From assembly GCF_018991925.1 (NCBI RefSeq), contig NW_024735503.1, positions 4,818,762 through 4,882,761 on the forward strand: DNA of 64,000 nucleotides. The letters are read 5' to 3'. Position 1 is the stretch's first letter; each line of letters starts with the position of its first letter. The stretch is from Homarus americanus. Lineage: Eukaryota; Arthropoda; Malacostraca; Decapoda; Nephropidae. The translations under genes were made by a program, and so were the position numbers. Positions 1-12,294 of this stretch are shown here, piece by piece. A model generated the notes under the pieces. The model saw nothing but the letters and a program-made list of their open reading frames with translations, ran no database searches and was not told where the DNA came from.

Positions 1-1075
1 AGTGGTTATTTCCCCTTTGTTTAGCCCTGACTTCCATTTATACACCTGTATCATATCGCCCCTCACTCTACGTCTCTCGGGATAGTGCAAATTATGATTC
101 TTTAACCTGTCTCTGTACTCAAGGTTCCTAATGCCAGGGATTAGTCTTGTCATTGTCCTCTGAATTCTTTCTAGGGATTATATATCCATTCTGTAATACG
201 GTGACCAGAATTGAACTGCGTAATCCAAGTGAGGTCTCACAAGCGCATGATATAGTTTCAGGATGACCTCTCTAGTTTTGTAACTAACACTCCTTTGTAT
301 GAACCCAATTACTTTATTAGCCTTGTTTCGAGCTAATACACATTGTTTACTTGGCTTAAGATTCCTACTTATCATTACTCCTAAATCTTTCTCACATTCG
401 AATTTCTCTATAACATCGTTGTTCATCTGATATCTGGTTTCTCTGTTTACATCTCCTAGACTAAGTACTTTACATTTGTCCACACTGAATTTCATCTGCC
501 ATTTTTCAGACCATTCGAAAATTTTTTTTAGATCTTCCTGTAGTTTTGCGGAGTCCTCGTCAGATTTAATTACAGGCCCTATTTTAGTGTCATCAGCAAG
601 TTTACTTATGTTGCTGTCTACACCGATATCTATGTCGTTTAGGTATATAATAAATAATAATGGTCCAAGTACTGAGCCTTGGGGTACTCTACTTGTGACG
701 TTAATGCTCACTCGCTGATTTCTGTCTCGTAACCACGCACTAATCCATTTTAGAATATCTCCTTTATTGCCATGAGCCTCCACTTTTCTTATTAGTCTTT
801 CGTGGGGGACTCTGTCGAAGGCTTTACTAAAGTCAAGATATACCACATCATAGTCGTGCCCCTCGTCCACTGATTCGAAAACAGCTGAAAAGAATGTTAA
901 TAGATTAGTTAAACACGAACGCCCGCTTGTGAAGCCATGATGGGAATCATTGATTAACTTGTGCTTCTCCGGGTGATTTCAAATAGAGTTTGAAATTATT
1001 GCTTCCAGTAATTTGCCTGCAATTGATGTTAAGCTGATTGGACGGAAGTTAAGGGATAGTAATCTGGATTAGACT
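1..1075 (-). pseudogene. Degenerate CR1/L2-like LINE reverse transcriptase, copy A (continues off the left edge)
   Basis: Minus-strand reading gives the core of a non-LTR retrotransposon reverse transcriptase. An open stretch at 870-178 shows YLDFSKAFDRVPHERL (palm), VPQGSVLGPLLFIIYLND and LADDTK (catalytic box, normally Y/FADD), then KCKVLSLGD and the thumb-like VRPHLDYAVQFWSPYY. Upstream, 1075-871 still reads as reverse transcriptase (ITSIAGKLLEAIISN, HHGFTSGRSCLTNLL) but with a stop between. Downstream, 177-1 matches the 3' part of copy B at 7.3-7.5 kb after a stop. Stops and frame breaks mean it is inactive. The CR1/L2 assignment comes from recalled family motifs; the exact clade is not certain. 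Confidence 0.88.
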
Positions 1076-1164
1076 TTAACCTTGACAAGATACATTATCC
1101 TAACGCCATCTATGGGAGGAAAGACAATGCGTAAATATTTTCCAAACTCCAAATCGAAATTTGT

Positions 1165-1188
1165 AACCTAACCTAACCTAACCTAACC
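1165..1188. repeat. Short CCTAA (TTAGG telomere-type) array
   Basis: Five tandem AACCT units. TTAGG is the usual arthropod telomere repeat. Single-copy-like DNA continues on both sides, so this is an interstitial tract, not a chromosome end. Confidence 0.85.
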
Positions 1189-1271
1189 GAGAACTTTACG
1201 TCTTGCTTCACGTAGACCATTACCCCGAAGATAAATTAGATCACATTAAGATTACCGCCCCCGCCCTCCTC

Positions 1272-1440
1272 TTTCTGGTTTATTTCACCTGATTAATTAA
1301 ACATCCAAAGGCTACCTGGAGGATTAAGTTAGGATAGGATAACGTGTTTAATCATCAGGTGGAATGAGCTATGGGTTAGGGTAGGTTGGGTTGGGTTGGG
1401 TTGGGTTAGGGTAGGTTAGGTTAGGTGTTTAATCTTCAGG
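1272..1440. repeat. TTAGG-rich foldback repeat, degenerate copy
   Basis: It has an arm reading TTATTTCACCTGATTAATTA near 1278 and an inverted partner TTTAATCATCAGGTGGAA near 1349, followed by GGGTTAGGGTAGG/GGGTTGGG runs to about 1432. The same arms recur at 9.25, 10.35, 21.4 and 24.5 kb and in the 53-bp satellite at 5.45-6.17 kb. Function unknown; it behaves like a small dispersed inverted repeat. Confidence 0.55.
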
Positions 1441-4400
1441 GCAAATAACATATGATGATCCCTTCAAAAATTGTGGCCACTGCTGAATATTTTTTTTGGT
1501 TTTGAGACGATACTAGTAGCTGTCTGTACAACCATCAGCTGCGTGTGTTTGTCCTTACGTGTAGGATATTACCATCGTTAATGACCGGATGTTAATATAA
1601 TTGTCTTTATTTATTCCTTCTAATCGTTAATATAATTGTACTTGTTTTATTTTCCTTCTGAATAATGATAAAAGTTGAAAAAAAAAATCGTCTGAACGTA
1701 TTGTACTATTTCGTCTTCTTGTGACTGTTGAACTTGCTCACAGTATCGGTCATCCACTCTTGTAAACCGCAGGACTACTAAAGTGCTTGAAGCTCCGTGT
1801 TTGTTTGTGTACGAGGGGATTTGAGGCTCCGGAGCGTTTACATCCGGTCATCAGCCTCCATTAGCCGCCTCTCTCAATGCTCCTGATGTCTGTTGCGAAG
1901 ACGAGATCTTTTTATTTCTACAAAAATCTTAAAAGTTGTAAAATATCGTAGAATATTAACCATAAATTGAGCGTGCAAGTCATTTCTATATTAATATACC
2001 TTGTAGTTTTAATTATTATTTTTGTCAATATTATGTTACTGTTTTAATAAGATTTAATATGCCTGGTGATGCATTGGTCACAGTTTGCCTCCAGTGACTC
2101 CTTGAGGAAGATGGGACACTGACTGCCCTAAGCATAGTATAAAATGTGTTGTCGAACAGTGGCGCCATCTTTTGAATTTCCAGCAAAGTTTGATTACCTC
2201 TACAGACGCCAGATATTTCCAGATGCGTATTGTTGTTAATTAGACTTTTATTACTTTTCTCTCCCTCCTCTCCAACCGCTGCATTTCCCTCCCTCCCACA
2301 AACTTTTAATTTCCCACATCCTTCTCTTCTCTTCGTGGTCGGCCATTCTTGCAGCACCTTGAGTCCCGAGACGACCTCTTATTTTTCTTCGTGGAAACCT
2401 GGACCATAACCAGACAACAGAGGAAGTGGCGTCCTGTACTATGATTACGCCCACTTACTGTTTATCGTCTGCCACTTGTTCTTCCTCGCCTGCATGGTGT
2501 GTGTGTGTGTGTGTGTGTTCTTTGTATTCACCAGTTTGTTCTTCCTCGCCTGGTGTGTTATGGATAGTTTATTACTTGTTTCTTCTGGTTTAATGCCTGT
2601 TCCTGTTTTCCGTATATCGTCAAATTATTCTTCCCCTTTGTCATTTATTTCCTCCTGCCGCTCGCTAGTATTGTTTAACCTTTTTTGTTTTTACTGCTAG
2701 AATCATTTTACATTCTAACACTATACTGGACATTGTTACCATTTCATTGTAGCCTTACACTTTACAGCCTCTGTCCTCCCTACGTATACGAGGCTCTCTA
2801 TGCCTTGGTCTCTGTTATCTAGGCCTCCGTAACTGTTAGCTTCTCTTATAGTCTATAGCCGCGTGTCTGTCTAGCCTACATGTCTTCCGTTAGTGGTAGT
2901 CATGTCCTTGGATTTTCATTATCTCGGCTTACTAGTCATTGTTGTCCAGCCTTCATTAACCTAGAGTAGACAAGATATTTTTTTTTCGCCTCTTCCCATT
3001 GCATATTTAGTGTTCCTCGGCCAGCCATGAGTGTTATTGCCTGTCCATGTTTGTAATCTAGGAAAGACTATATACAAAAGATAGCAAAGTGGCTGCCCTA
3101 AGCACAACACAGTTTGACCACAGAGGCCAGATATTACCAGATACATATTGTTTCTTTTACCTCAAAGAGCCAATGTCCAGGCGTCTATTTAGAGTAATAA
3201 TACAACTCTGTACTGTAGGTGTGTTGAATCTCCCAAACATGGTATAAACGCTGTCGGACAAAACCTTGGCAGGGCTATCTAGCGGTTGTCCAACAAAACT
3301 TCACCGTTTGTGGGTTGAATCAATCACACGTCAATGGAGTCTCTTTCCTCTCTTCCATATATAATCTTTGGTAACCTAGTAAGCCTAACCGGTTTTTTTT
3401 TGTCTAGAATCATCATCATCATTGTCTGATTCCCTCGCCAAGCCGTTTGTCTTCATTGTCATGTTATTCCATGCGTGAGATTTGTTTTCAAGTAAAGAAT
3501 TTCTTCTTGTAATTTCTTTTATCTGTTATAACGCGCACCGTGTTCCTCCTGGGTGACCATGGTGAGGGTGGCCGGAACTACACCATCAGTGCTGGTGGTC
3601 AGTAAAGTGACCGATCATCATAGTTTGGGTGTAGTGGACGAGGCTTTGTGAGCGTTAATAGCTGATGTGGGTGGTTGAGGTGCCGTTGTGATGGCCTTAT
3701 TTCATGATGGCTGGTCCTGTGCGCGTCCTCTGTTTTATAATACGATTCGTGGAGATTGTCTTGTGTCTTTATAACATATTTCCTTCTCGATGAAACGCCA
3801 CCGTGAGAGTATCTTGAGAACTACGATAATTTCCTCTTTTTTTCAGAGTGTTTGAGGAGGGGGGGGGGGTTAGTTGTGACGTAAATCACATATTATATTT
3901 GTTTAGAGTTAATACATAAACCCTAACACGCTGGTTCAATTCCTTTACTCTTTTTCATCGAGTTCAATTCTCTGTTGAATCGGAAAGTGAAATTCAGAAA
4001 GGAAAATTCATGATTTAACTGGGTGAAATGGCGTCTGATGTGACATGGTTAATAACGTCTTGCTGACAAGGACTGTAGTATGATAACACACTTCTGTTGG
4101 AAATACAGTATAATTTTACTATTTTTTATACTTCACTCAACCCTCACTAACACTGCCTGTCCACGTTCTCGTCTTGTGAGGGTAGCGTGTTGCGGTGTAC
4201 AGATTATAGACTGGAGGGGGGAGGGTTGAATCGTAGTGCGTTGGATGTGTTGTGTGTCCAGCCCCGTCACGCCCTTCATCATCTTGTGGTTTGTGGGACT
4301 TATCCTCACACTTTGTTGGAGGGGGGGGGGGCGTAGGGGTCTTTACTCCCTCTTGTTTTATTAATACAATATTTTGTTTTTCTTATTACGAGATACTTGT

Positions 4401-5447
4401 CTACTGCCTGTCTTGATGTCCTTGGCATCATTTCTGGTGGATATTGATTTTTGTCCTGGTCTTACTGAGTGCCTTGACCTAGTCTGAAGTGTGTTTTACG
4501 AGTGAGTCTGTTGGTCTTAGTGCGTCACCGTGTGGTTGTGCGTCGCCGCTGTATCTTGCTTGTGTTGTAAGGTGACGAGTTGTTTCCTGGGAGACGCAAG
4601 AGGTTTGTGGTGGCGGTGGTCACAACGGGCCGTAAAGAAGGGGTGGGAGTGGGCATGAACCCTCAATATTTACCCCATACACACCACCTGTTGCTGCTTA
4701 TATACGATGAAGACACATTTGGCGACTTGGTGTGGAACTGTGATCGGGGTTTTGCGTTTGCGAATTAATTTAACTGATGATGAATCTGTTGCATCATTAG
4801 ACTTTGCTTTATAATCCTGCGAACATGCTGCTGGTCACCATGTTAAGATATTTTGGTATTAATCTTCTTGGTGTTGGTGTGAACAGGAAGCAGCTCGTGA
4901 GGGTGGTAGTGAGGAGGGTTAACACAGGGGAGAAAAATACTGAGGTTGGTGAGGTGTAGTAAAGCGTCTAGTATCCTTCTCTTACCTTAATTATGGCGCA
5001 GTTAGATCCTTAATCACTCTTGACCCACTCGTTGAGATATATTACACAGTAGTTTAGGATTCTGTCAGGTATCCCATGGTCGTCTGAGTGTGTGAAAGTG
5101 TTGGTCAATTCTTCTCCGGGAGTCGAAAATTAATGAAGTTTTTTTCTTCTAAGATGGTGTCATATTACAAGACATAGTAACATAAACTGTACCTGAGTAT
5201 ATATAGGGAGGACTGTTGTTTACCCATCCGTGTGGGCATTCACGTGTAGGTTAATCAATTGTATAAGTTTCTATACTTATGTGTCCTGACTTTTCGATTA
5301 AATTTATATAGCTTTCTTTTGTGTGTGTGTGTGTGTGTGTAATTGACATTTATTCACTTTAAGATGCAGTTCAAGAAGGCTTATTAACTGTTAATTTTTT
5401 AGTGGGTGAACTGTAGATCTGTTCTAATGATTTACAAGACCCTTAAC
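1441..5447. other. Non-coding stretch, no gene recognised
   Basis: I see no conserved protein, convincing exon or RNA gene. It holds a GT microsatellite at about 2498-2518, short G homopolymers near 3858 and 4319, and a GT run near 5321-5340. The longest open frames (up to about 108 codons) are low-complexity or unrelated to any protein I recognise. Confidence 0.5.
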
Positions 5448-5453
5448 TAGTCG

Positions 5454-6168
5454 GTTAGGTTAGGTTAGGTTGTTAATCTTCAAGTGAAATAAGTTAGGGT
5501 GATTAGGTTAGGTTAGGTTAGGATGTTAATCTTCAAGTGAAATAAGTTAGGGTGATCAGGTTAGGTTAGGTTAGGATGTTAATCTTCAAGTGAAATACGT
5601 TAGGGTGATCAGGTTAGGTTAGGTTAGGATGTTAATCTTCAAGTGAAATAAGTTAGGGTGATCAGGTTAGGTTAGGATGTTAATCTTCAAGTGAAATAAG
5701 TTAGGGTGATCAGGTTAGGTTAGGTTAGGATGTTAATCTTCAAGTGAAATAAGTTAGGGTGATCAGGTTAGGTTAGGTTAGGATGTTAATCAGGTTAAGG
5801 TTAGGTTAGGATGTTAATCTTCAAGTGATCGTTAGTTAGGTGATCAGGTTAGGTTAGGTTTAGGATGTTAATCTTCAAGTGAAATAAGTTAGGGTGATCA
5901 GGTTAGGTTAGGTTAGGATGTTAATCTTCAAGTGAAATAAGTTAGGGTGATCAGGTTAGGTTAGGTTAGGATGTTAATCTTCAAGTGAAATAAGTTAGGG
6001 TGATCAGGTTAGGTTAGGTTAGGATGTTAATCTTCAAGTGAAATAAGTTAGGGTGATCAGGTTAGGTTAGGTTAGGATGTTAATCTTCAAGTGAAATACG
6101 TTAGGGTGATCAGGTTAGGTTAGGTTAGGATGTTAATCTTCAAGTGAAATAAGTTAGGGTGATCAGGT
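5454..6168. repeat. 53-bp satellite built on TTAGG, about 13 units
   Basis: Each unit is three to four TTAGG words followed by GATGTTAATCTTCAAGTG, AAATAAGTTAGGGTGATC. The period is 53 bp with few differences between units. One or two units near 5790-5850 are shortened or rearranged. Near-identity between units suggests recent expansion or homogenisation. The non-telomeric half matches the arm of the dispersed foldback repeat seen elsewhere in the window. Confidence 0.92.
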
Positions 6169-6170
6169 TA

Positions 6171-7020
6171 TCCGCTTCGTGTACAGTCGCTTCCTGTGTG
6201 TTTTACAGGTGCAGTATAACAGAAGATAATGATGAGCCCAGAGTGATATAATGGCGGCGTGAGCAGTGACGGTAATGGCAGACGTGAGTGTCGTCACTCG
6301 TGTACACTCACAAAAAGGTGTTACTGAACTGCCGCGTCCCATTATTCCCTCCAACGATTTGTTAAGGTGCTTGGTGAAGTGGGTGGGTTACATATTTTAG
6401 CACAGATTCATTTAATGTATAGATTCAACGGCACAGTAAATTGGTTAACTTTTTCAGTAACAAAAATAATTCATACTCCATCCAAATGCCTTTTTAGACG
6501 AGGTTGCTGATAGTTTAGCGACGACTGAATGCGTCTCCCCTGGGTTGAAACAAATTGTGGTGGCACAGCCTGGACTCCTCAACAACAATCACTAAATTAA
6601 GTATGGTGGAACTAGGCGCCGCGTCACTAACCAACATTACACGTAGAATTTCCCGCCGCGTCCCCTGAAATTACCAGGTGGTGGATGGTCCCTGGCCCTC
6701 CATCACTGTATGTGTGACACGAGTACAGGCCCGTGACTCGTGTACTGACGCGGTTTAATAGGCAGATATACTACATGGCTTGGCTATGTGTCATCTTCCT
6801 GTGGACGTGATACTGTAAACATGGAGTATATGCTATTTAGAAACACAGAGTTACTTAAGCTGAAGACCGATAAAGGAAGTAAGAAGTCGAAGGAAAACTA
6901 ATGAAAGCATCGTAAATGTTCGTCACAATGGATGAGATGCATGGGGTAATTCAATTTCAATTTTCAATTTCAATTGTTTATTCCTTGATAGAGGAAGCGG
7001 GATCCTAGTGCTGTCTCTAG
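6171..7020. other. Non-coding stretch between satellite and LINE
   Basis: No gene is recognised. The last part, around 6955-6990, is a T/A-rich run of repeated CAATTT words immediately beyond the 3' end of the LINE copy. Confidence 0.45.
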
Positions 7021-7021
7021 G

Positions 7022-8113
7022 TACATAAGAACATAAGAATGGAGGAAACTGCAGCGGGCCTATTGGCCCATACTGGGCAGTCCCGTTTACACCCAACCCC
7101 TATTGCTCATATGAGCATCCAACCTATGTTTGAAGCAATTCAGCGTATTCGAGTTAATGATGATATTTGGTAACTTGTTCCATTCATCCACTACTCTGTT
7201 TCCAAACCAGTGTTTACCTATTTCACGCCTAAATCTAAATTTGTCTAATTTAAAACCATTGTTACGAGTTCGCTCCTGGTTGATAGTTTGAGTACCTTTG
7301 TAATGTCCCCTTTGTTTAGCCCTGCCTTCCACTTATACACCTCTATCAGGTCGCCCCTCGCTCTACGTCTCTCAAGGGAGTGCAAATTAAGATGCTTTAA
7401 CCTGTCTCTATACTCAAGGTTCCTAATTCCCGGGATTAGTCTTGTCATTCTCCTCTGAATTCTTTCCAAGGATTCTATATCCATTCTGTAATACGGTGAC
7501 CAGAACTGAACTGCGTAATCCAGGTGTGGTCTCACAAGAGCAAGATACAGTTTTAGGATGACCTCGCCAGTCTTGTAACTAACACTCCTTTGTATGAACC
7601 CAAGTACTTTATTAGCCTTGTTACGAGCAAAAACACATTGTTTACTTGGCTTAAGGTTCCTACTTATCATTACTCCTAAATCTCTCTCGCAGTCGGATTT
7701 TTCTATGGCATCGTTGTTCATCTGGTATCTGGTTTCCCTGTTTACATCTCCTATACTGAGTACTTTACATTTGTCGACGTTGAATTTCATCTGCCATTTT
7801 TCAGACCATTCGAAAATTTTTTTAGATCTTCCTGTAGTTTTGCCGAGTCCTCGTCAGATTTGATAACACGTCCTATTTTAGTGTCATCAGCAAATTTACT
7901 TATGTTGCTGTCAATGCCGATATCTATGTCGTTTATGTATATAATAAATAATAATGGTCCAAGTACTGAGCCTTGGGGAACTCCACTTGTGACGTTGCTC
8001 CAATGGGACTTAGTGCCGTTAATGCTCATTCGCTGTGTCCTGTCCTGTAACCACGCCCTAATCCATTTAAGGATGTCACCTTTGATGCCATGAGCTTCTA
8101 CCTTTCTAGAAGC
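7022..8113 (-). pseudogene. 5'-truncated CR1/L2-like LINE, copy B, with 3' end
   Basis: Minus-strand order is reverse transcriptase palm (8113-7787: TSGVPQGSVLGPLLFIIY, FADDTK), then after a frameshift thumb and connection (7787-7245: KCKVLSIGD, NLKPSKQCVFARNKANKVLG, VRPHLDYAVQFWSPYY, ERIQRRMTRLIPGI), then after another frameshift the C-terminal tail (GNRVVDEWNKLP to a stop at 7087). The 3' untranslated end at 7086-7022 contains ACATAAGAACATAAGAATGG on the plus strand. The 5' boundary at about 8113 is abrupt, which is typical 5' truncation during LINE insertion. It is the same family as copy A and inactive. Confidence 0.92.
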
Positions 8114-9678
8114 ATCTGGCAAGTGTCACAAGTATATACAGTATAAATATTATAAAGGGGCTTACTAAAGCCTAAGGAAGGAAGGATATTCCTTCAACAC
8201 ATCATCAATATTATTTACATAATATCTGGCCAGTATGGGGAGGGTCATCGTGTCTCCGTCAGGGGGTCGTGGAGTGGTGGTCCAGCAGGCGTCACGGAAA
8301 CGTTGTGTGTGGGGACATCTAAGGGTGCTGCTGTCGGGTCTTCTACATAATGCACAAGAGCGTTGCTCAGGGGATGCGGGGATACCAATCTCCCAAGCAA
8401 AGTCATACCCAATGATGGGGTAATTTGTGTGTGTGTGTGTGTGTGCTGACTCACCCTTACAGACCCGGCACCATCATTACAATAAATACATTCGATAAAG
8501 CATAATGTTGTGTTAGTGTGTTTTGGAAGCCATTATACAGTATATACACACGTGGGAAAGGCTGGCGTAGATCACATTACCTGTTTACAGTATACACAGT
8601 CACTCGGTTAACGTGAGGACCTTTGTAATTAACCGAGGAAAAATAGTTGGTGTCACTCCACGTCCTTGCATTATAATAAATAGAATGAGATTTTTGTGTG
8701 CCGTGTAATAAGACTTGCTTATTAAACACAACACGACCTACCTTATACACCTCTCGACAGACCAGAGTAGACTACCGCTGGTGTATTTACCTGCCTCTGA
8801 CAACCGCCACCCGCTAATTGCCCCCCCGCGGATTATGAGTACATCACCCGTCGCCTCGCCTCGCCTTAATGCTCGCCTGAATTAATAATCCTCTTTGTCT
8901 CGTTAATGTTGATGTTTGTTTAGACTCTTGTTACTATTGGGTGTGTGTGGGTGTGTGTGTGCGTCCGTGTTTGTGTGCGCGTTTTTGTGTGTCTGTGCCT
9001 TTGTGTTTGTGTGTACGGGTGTCATTGTGAAGACATTTTGTTTGTATATGTATGTGTGTGTTTTTTTTGCGTGTTTGTTTAAGAGGAGTGTTAATACGGG
9101 TGCTGTATGTGGTCATTAGTGGTGTCAGTACAATACACCATAATTACCGTCATTTACTCAGGTGTTTTGTGTTAATTACTTCGCTAATAACAACACCCTC
9201 AGCGGCATCATATATAGATTTTTTTTAACAGTTAGGGCCCCCCCCCAGCTTATTACAGCTTTATTTCACATTAAGCTTAACCACCCTGAAGCTTATCTAA
9301 CCTAACCGACAACGGAAGCTTAGAGGCCACACGTATTCGGTGTGCCTGTCTTTGTGTATGTGTTTTTGTGTGTCTGTGTGCGTGTTTTTGTGTGTGCATC
9401 TGTGTTTGTGTACCTGCGTGTTTGCGGGTGTACGTGATGACATTTTGTTTGGATATGTTTGTGTTTTTTTTTTTGTTGTTGCGTGTTTGAGACATTAATC
9501 TAACCTATGAGATCCACTTACAAGGGAGATGGGAGTGAAGAGATACGTCAATACTAGTGGAGGGATGAAGTGTTTATTATTATTATTAGTAGTAGTAGTA
9601 GTAGTAGGTAGTAGTAGTAGTATTGTTATTATTATTACTGTTATTATTATTACTATTATCATTATTTTATTTTACTTT

Positions 9679-9709
<31 letters not shown>

Positions 9710-10340
9710 TTTTATTTTTATTTTTTTGGGTCGTCCAGTTGCTTTTATCGTGGGTAGGCCTATTGTGGGTATGGACGACTGTCACTTGAGGCCTATTTCC
9801 GTAATGTCAGTACGAATTAGTTATTTGTGTATCAGATTTATATGGTCTAATTAAAAGTTATTTCGCAGGATTAATTAAACAGCAAAAGTTAAATTACTGA
9901 ATACATGTAAATTAATCGTTGTGAAGGTTTAACTAGCGAGAGTATCCTAAACATTCTGTGGCCAGGAAAATTAATTCAGAATATTTCATTAAGTGTCTGA
10001 GTGTTTTATTTACAACATTAATTTCCAGATGTTTGTCGTATTAAATGTTTGAATTAATTTTTGTAAAAGACAAAAGTTCCCGCTTAATATCGTGTCAGCA
10101 AACGTGAAAGCCTTAACCATATAGGTCACGCCGGGTCACTGTCCGCTTATGTGCGATTACATCCCAGATCTTATAACTTCGGGAAATATTTATATTAAGT
10201 TTCATCAAAGTTTAAAAGTTGTCATAAGTTGCCATGCCTTAAAAACCTAACCTAGTCACTCGAGAAAGATCACACAAGGTCACATAAGGTCACTGGATAA
10301 CATAACTATCAAATGAAAGTAAGGGGAAATAGATCACCTT
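8114..10340. other. Non-coding, GT-rich stretch
   Basis: No gene is recognised. It contains interrupted GT/GTTT tracts at about 8938-9070 and 9335-9480 and GT repeats near 8427. ATT/AGT trinucleotide tracts and a TTTA array occupy about 9571-9720. A degenerate foldback repeat with CCTAACC lies near 9250-9310. Confidence 0.5.
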
Positions 10341-10343
10341 TAA

Positions 10344-10485
10344 GAATCTCCACACTAGCTTATTTCACCTGAAGATTAACCACCCTAACACTATTTGGGG
10401 GGATGATGTTAGGTTATGTTAATGTTAGGTTAATGTTAGGTTAGCGTGATTAATCAAGTGAAATAAGCTGGGGCGGAGATTCTTC
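10344..10485. repeat. Foldback repeat with TTAGG core, best-preserved copy
   Basis: The left arm reads GAATCTCC, AGCTTATTTCACCTGAAG, ATTAACCACCCTAAC. The right arm returns as GTTAGCGTGATTAATC, AAGTGAAATAAGCTG, GGAGATTC. The two arms are inverted complements around a centre with several GTTAGG words. The design is MITE-like, but no target-site duplication could be fixed. Confidence 0.6.
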
Positions 10486-10733
10486 AGGTGATCTGGTAAA
10501 TGTTGTCAATATGAACGCTATATGTAAACAATCCTAAAGTAACGCGATTAATAATGACAGTAAGTTAGAGCGAGGAACACCATGGCATTTCAACTTAATT
10601 ATCTACAGCTTTGGGTATTTCATTAAATCCAGTAAGATGAGACACTATGAGAGCCATTACATAAACTAATTAAATGTTGGTGGTCATTAAACAGACTAAT
10701 GAATGTCAATATGTCAATGGAAATGTCTGGGGG

Positions 10734-10735
<2 letters not shown>

Positions 10736-10769
<34 letters not shown>
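10736..10769. repeat. GT microsatellite
   Basis: About 17 uninterrupted GT units. Confidence 0.95.
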
Positions 10770-10773
<4 letters not shown>

Positions 10774-10851
10774 CCGGAAGTGTAGTGTAGGGTTACGACT
10801 GAGAGGAGAGACGCTGGGGGGGGGTGAAGGAGGAGGATGGGAAGAAGAAAA

Positions 10852-10854
<3 letters not shown>

Positions 10855-10912
<58 letters not shown>
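10855..10912. repeat. GA microsatellite
   Basis: About 29 uninterrupted GA units. It is followed by about 400 bp of purine-rich DNA (AGG/GGA words) on the plus strand. Confidence 0.95.
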
Positions 10913-10916
<4 letters not shown>

Positions 10917-11545
10917 CAATATTGGAGCACATTGCCTCCTGTTAGTGATTCCTTCGGGTGATGATGTTGAGGATTGTGCCATTGTATGGAAGGAGAGTTA
11001 GAGAAGGAAGGAAGGGATGAAGAGAAGTTAGAAGTGGAATAAGGAGGGTTAGAGAAAGATGTAAAGAGGTAGAGGAGGAGTAGGTAGAGAAGGGTGGGGA
11101 GGAGGAATAGAGGTTTAGGAATAGAAAGAGGAAGGAAGAGTAATAGAAAGGGGCACAGGAAGAAGGAAGGAGAGGGAGGGAGGGAGGGAGGGGGTGCCAC
11201 ACTAATGAGGAAGTGCCATTCGTTAGGGAGAGGGACAGGAAATGACGTGGTAGGGGAGGAGGAGGAGGAGGGAATAAGGATAAAAGGAGTGAGGGGAAGA
11301 GTAGAAAGGGAAGATGAGGTCGGGGGGGAAACAAGAAGCTAGTGATTGGAATGGTGGTGGTGGTGGTGATGATGGCGGTAGTGGTGGTGACGGTGATGAG
11401 CTCCGGCTAAAGTCATCAGTTAACCCCCACAGCCCTACACCGCCATGGTGGTCTTTATGGAAATTTCACGGGAGAAAAAAATGGCCTCAGACTTTTTATT
11501 TTAATCGGCTTAAATCTTATAATGGAAAGCGTCCCAGCTCTTAGG

Positions 11546-11714
<169 letters not shown>

Positions 11715-11781
11715 TGTGTGTGTGTGTGTCAAGGAACTTTTGTCTTTGACTGAACGTACAGTAGGTGTTTGTACACGTAGG

Positions 11782-12109
11782 GTTGCTCATTTTTCCCAAT
11801 TTTAGAAAATTGTGGGTGGGGGTGTTTTTTCCCATTATTTCGTTACTCCTAAATTCATTGGTGCCAGAATTAATGAAATCCAACATGTTCTAGGGGTCGC
11901 GAATCCAAATATAAAAAATGAATTTTTGTGAAAAAACGTCAAAACTCAAGCTTTTTCTCTTATAGATCAGCAATCGCGCTGCTTTTCACTACTTAACCCG
12001 AATGGCTGGCTAGAGCAGCTATTCAGCTTTCCATTGACACCCAATTCGATTGCATGCACCTCTTAGTTGACCTTCTAGTTCAGGTCAAAGGCTTTACCTG
12101 CGTTAAGGG
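11782..12109. repeat. Left terminal inverted repeat of the 3.7-kb transposon
   Basis: It is an inverted near-copy of 15152-15484. Landmarks are GTGGGTGGGGGTG near the outer end, TAGGGGTCGCGAATCCAAAT in the middle, and ACCTGCGTTAAGGG at the inner end. Confidence 0.9.
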
Positions 12110-12294
12110 AACCAGATTCCAAAATATTCATAGTTTTGACTTTTCCATTTATTCGAAAACACATATGAATATTTTGCCGTCACAGTCTTTTCCATGATAT
12201 ATTTCCCTCTTAAAAAAACAAACATCATTGAAATAGGTCAATAACTCTAGGAGGAGATGCAATTTGAAAGTTCAATCCCCCCTCTATTCAATTC

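Noticed and set aside
1165..1440. Chromosome end (telomere)
   Set aside because: TTAGG tracts are short, degenerate and in both orientations, with ordinary sequence on both sides.
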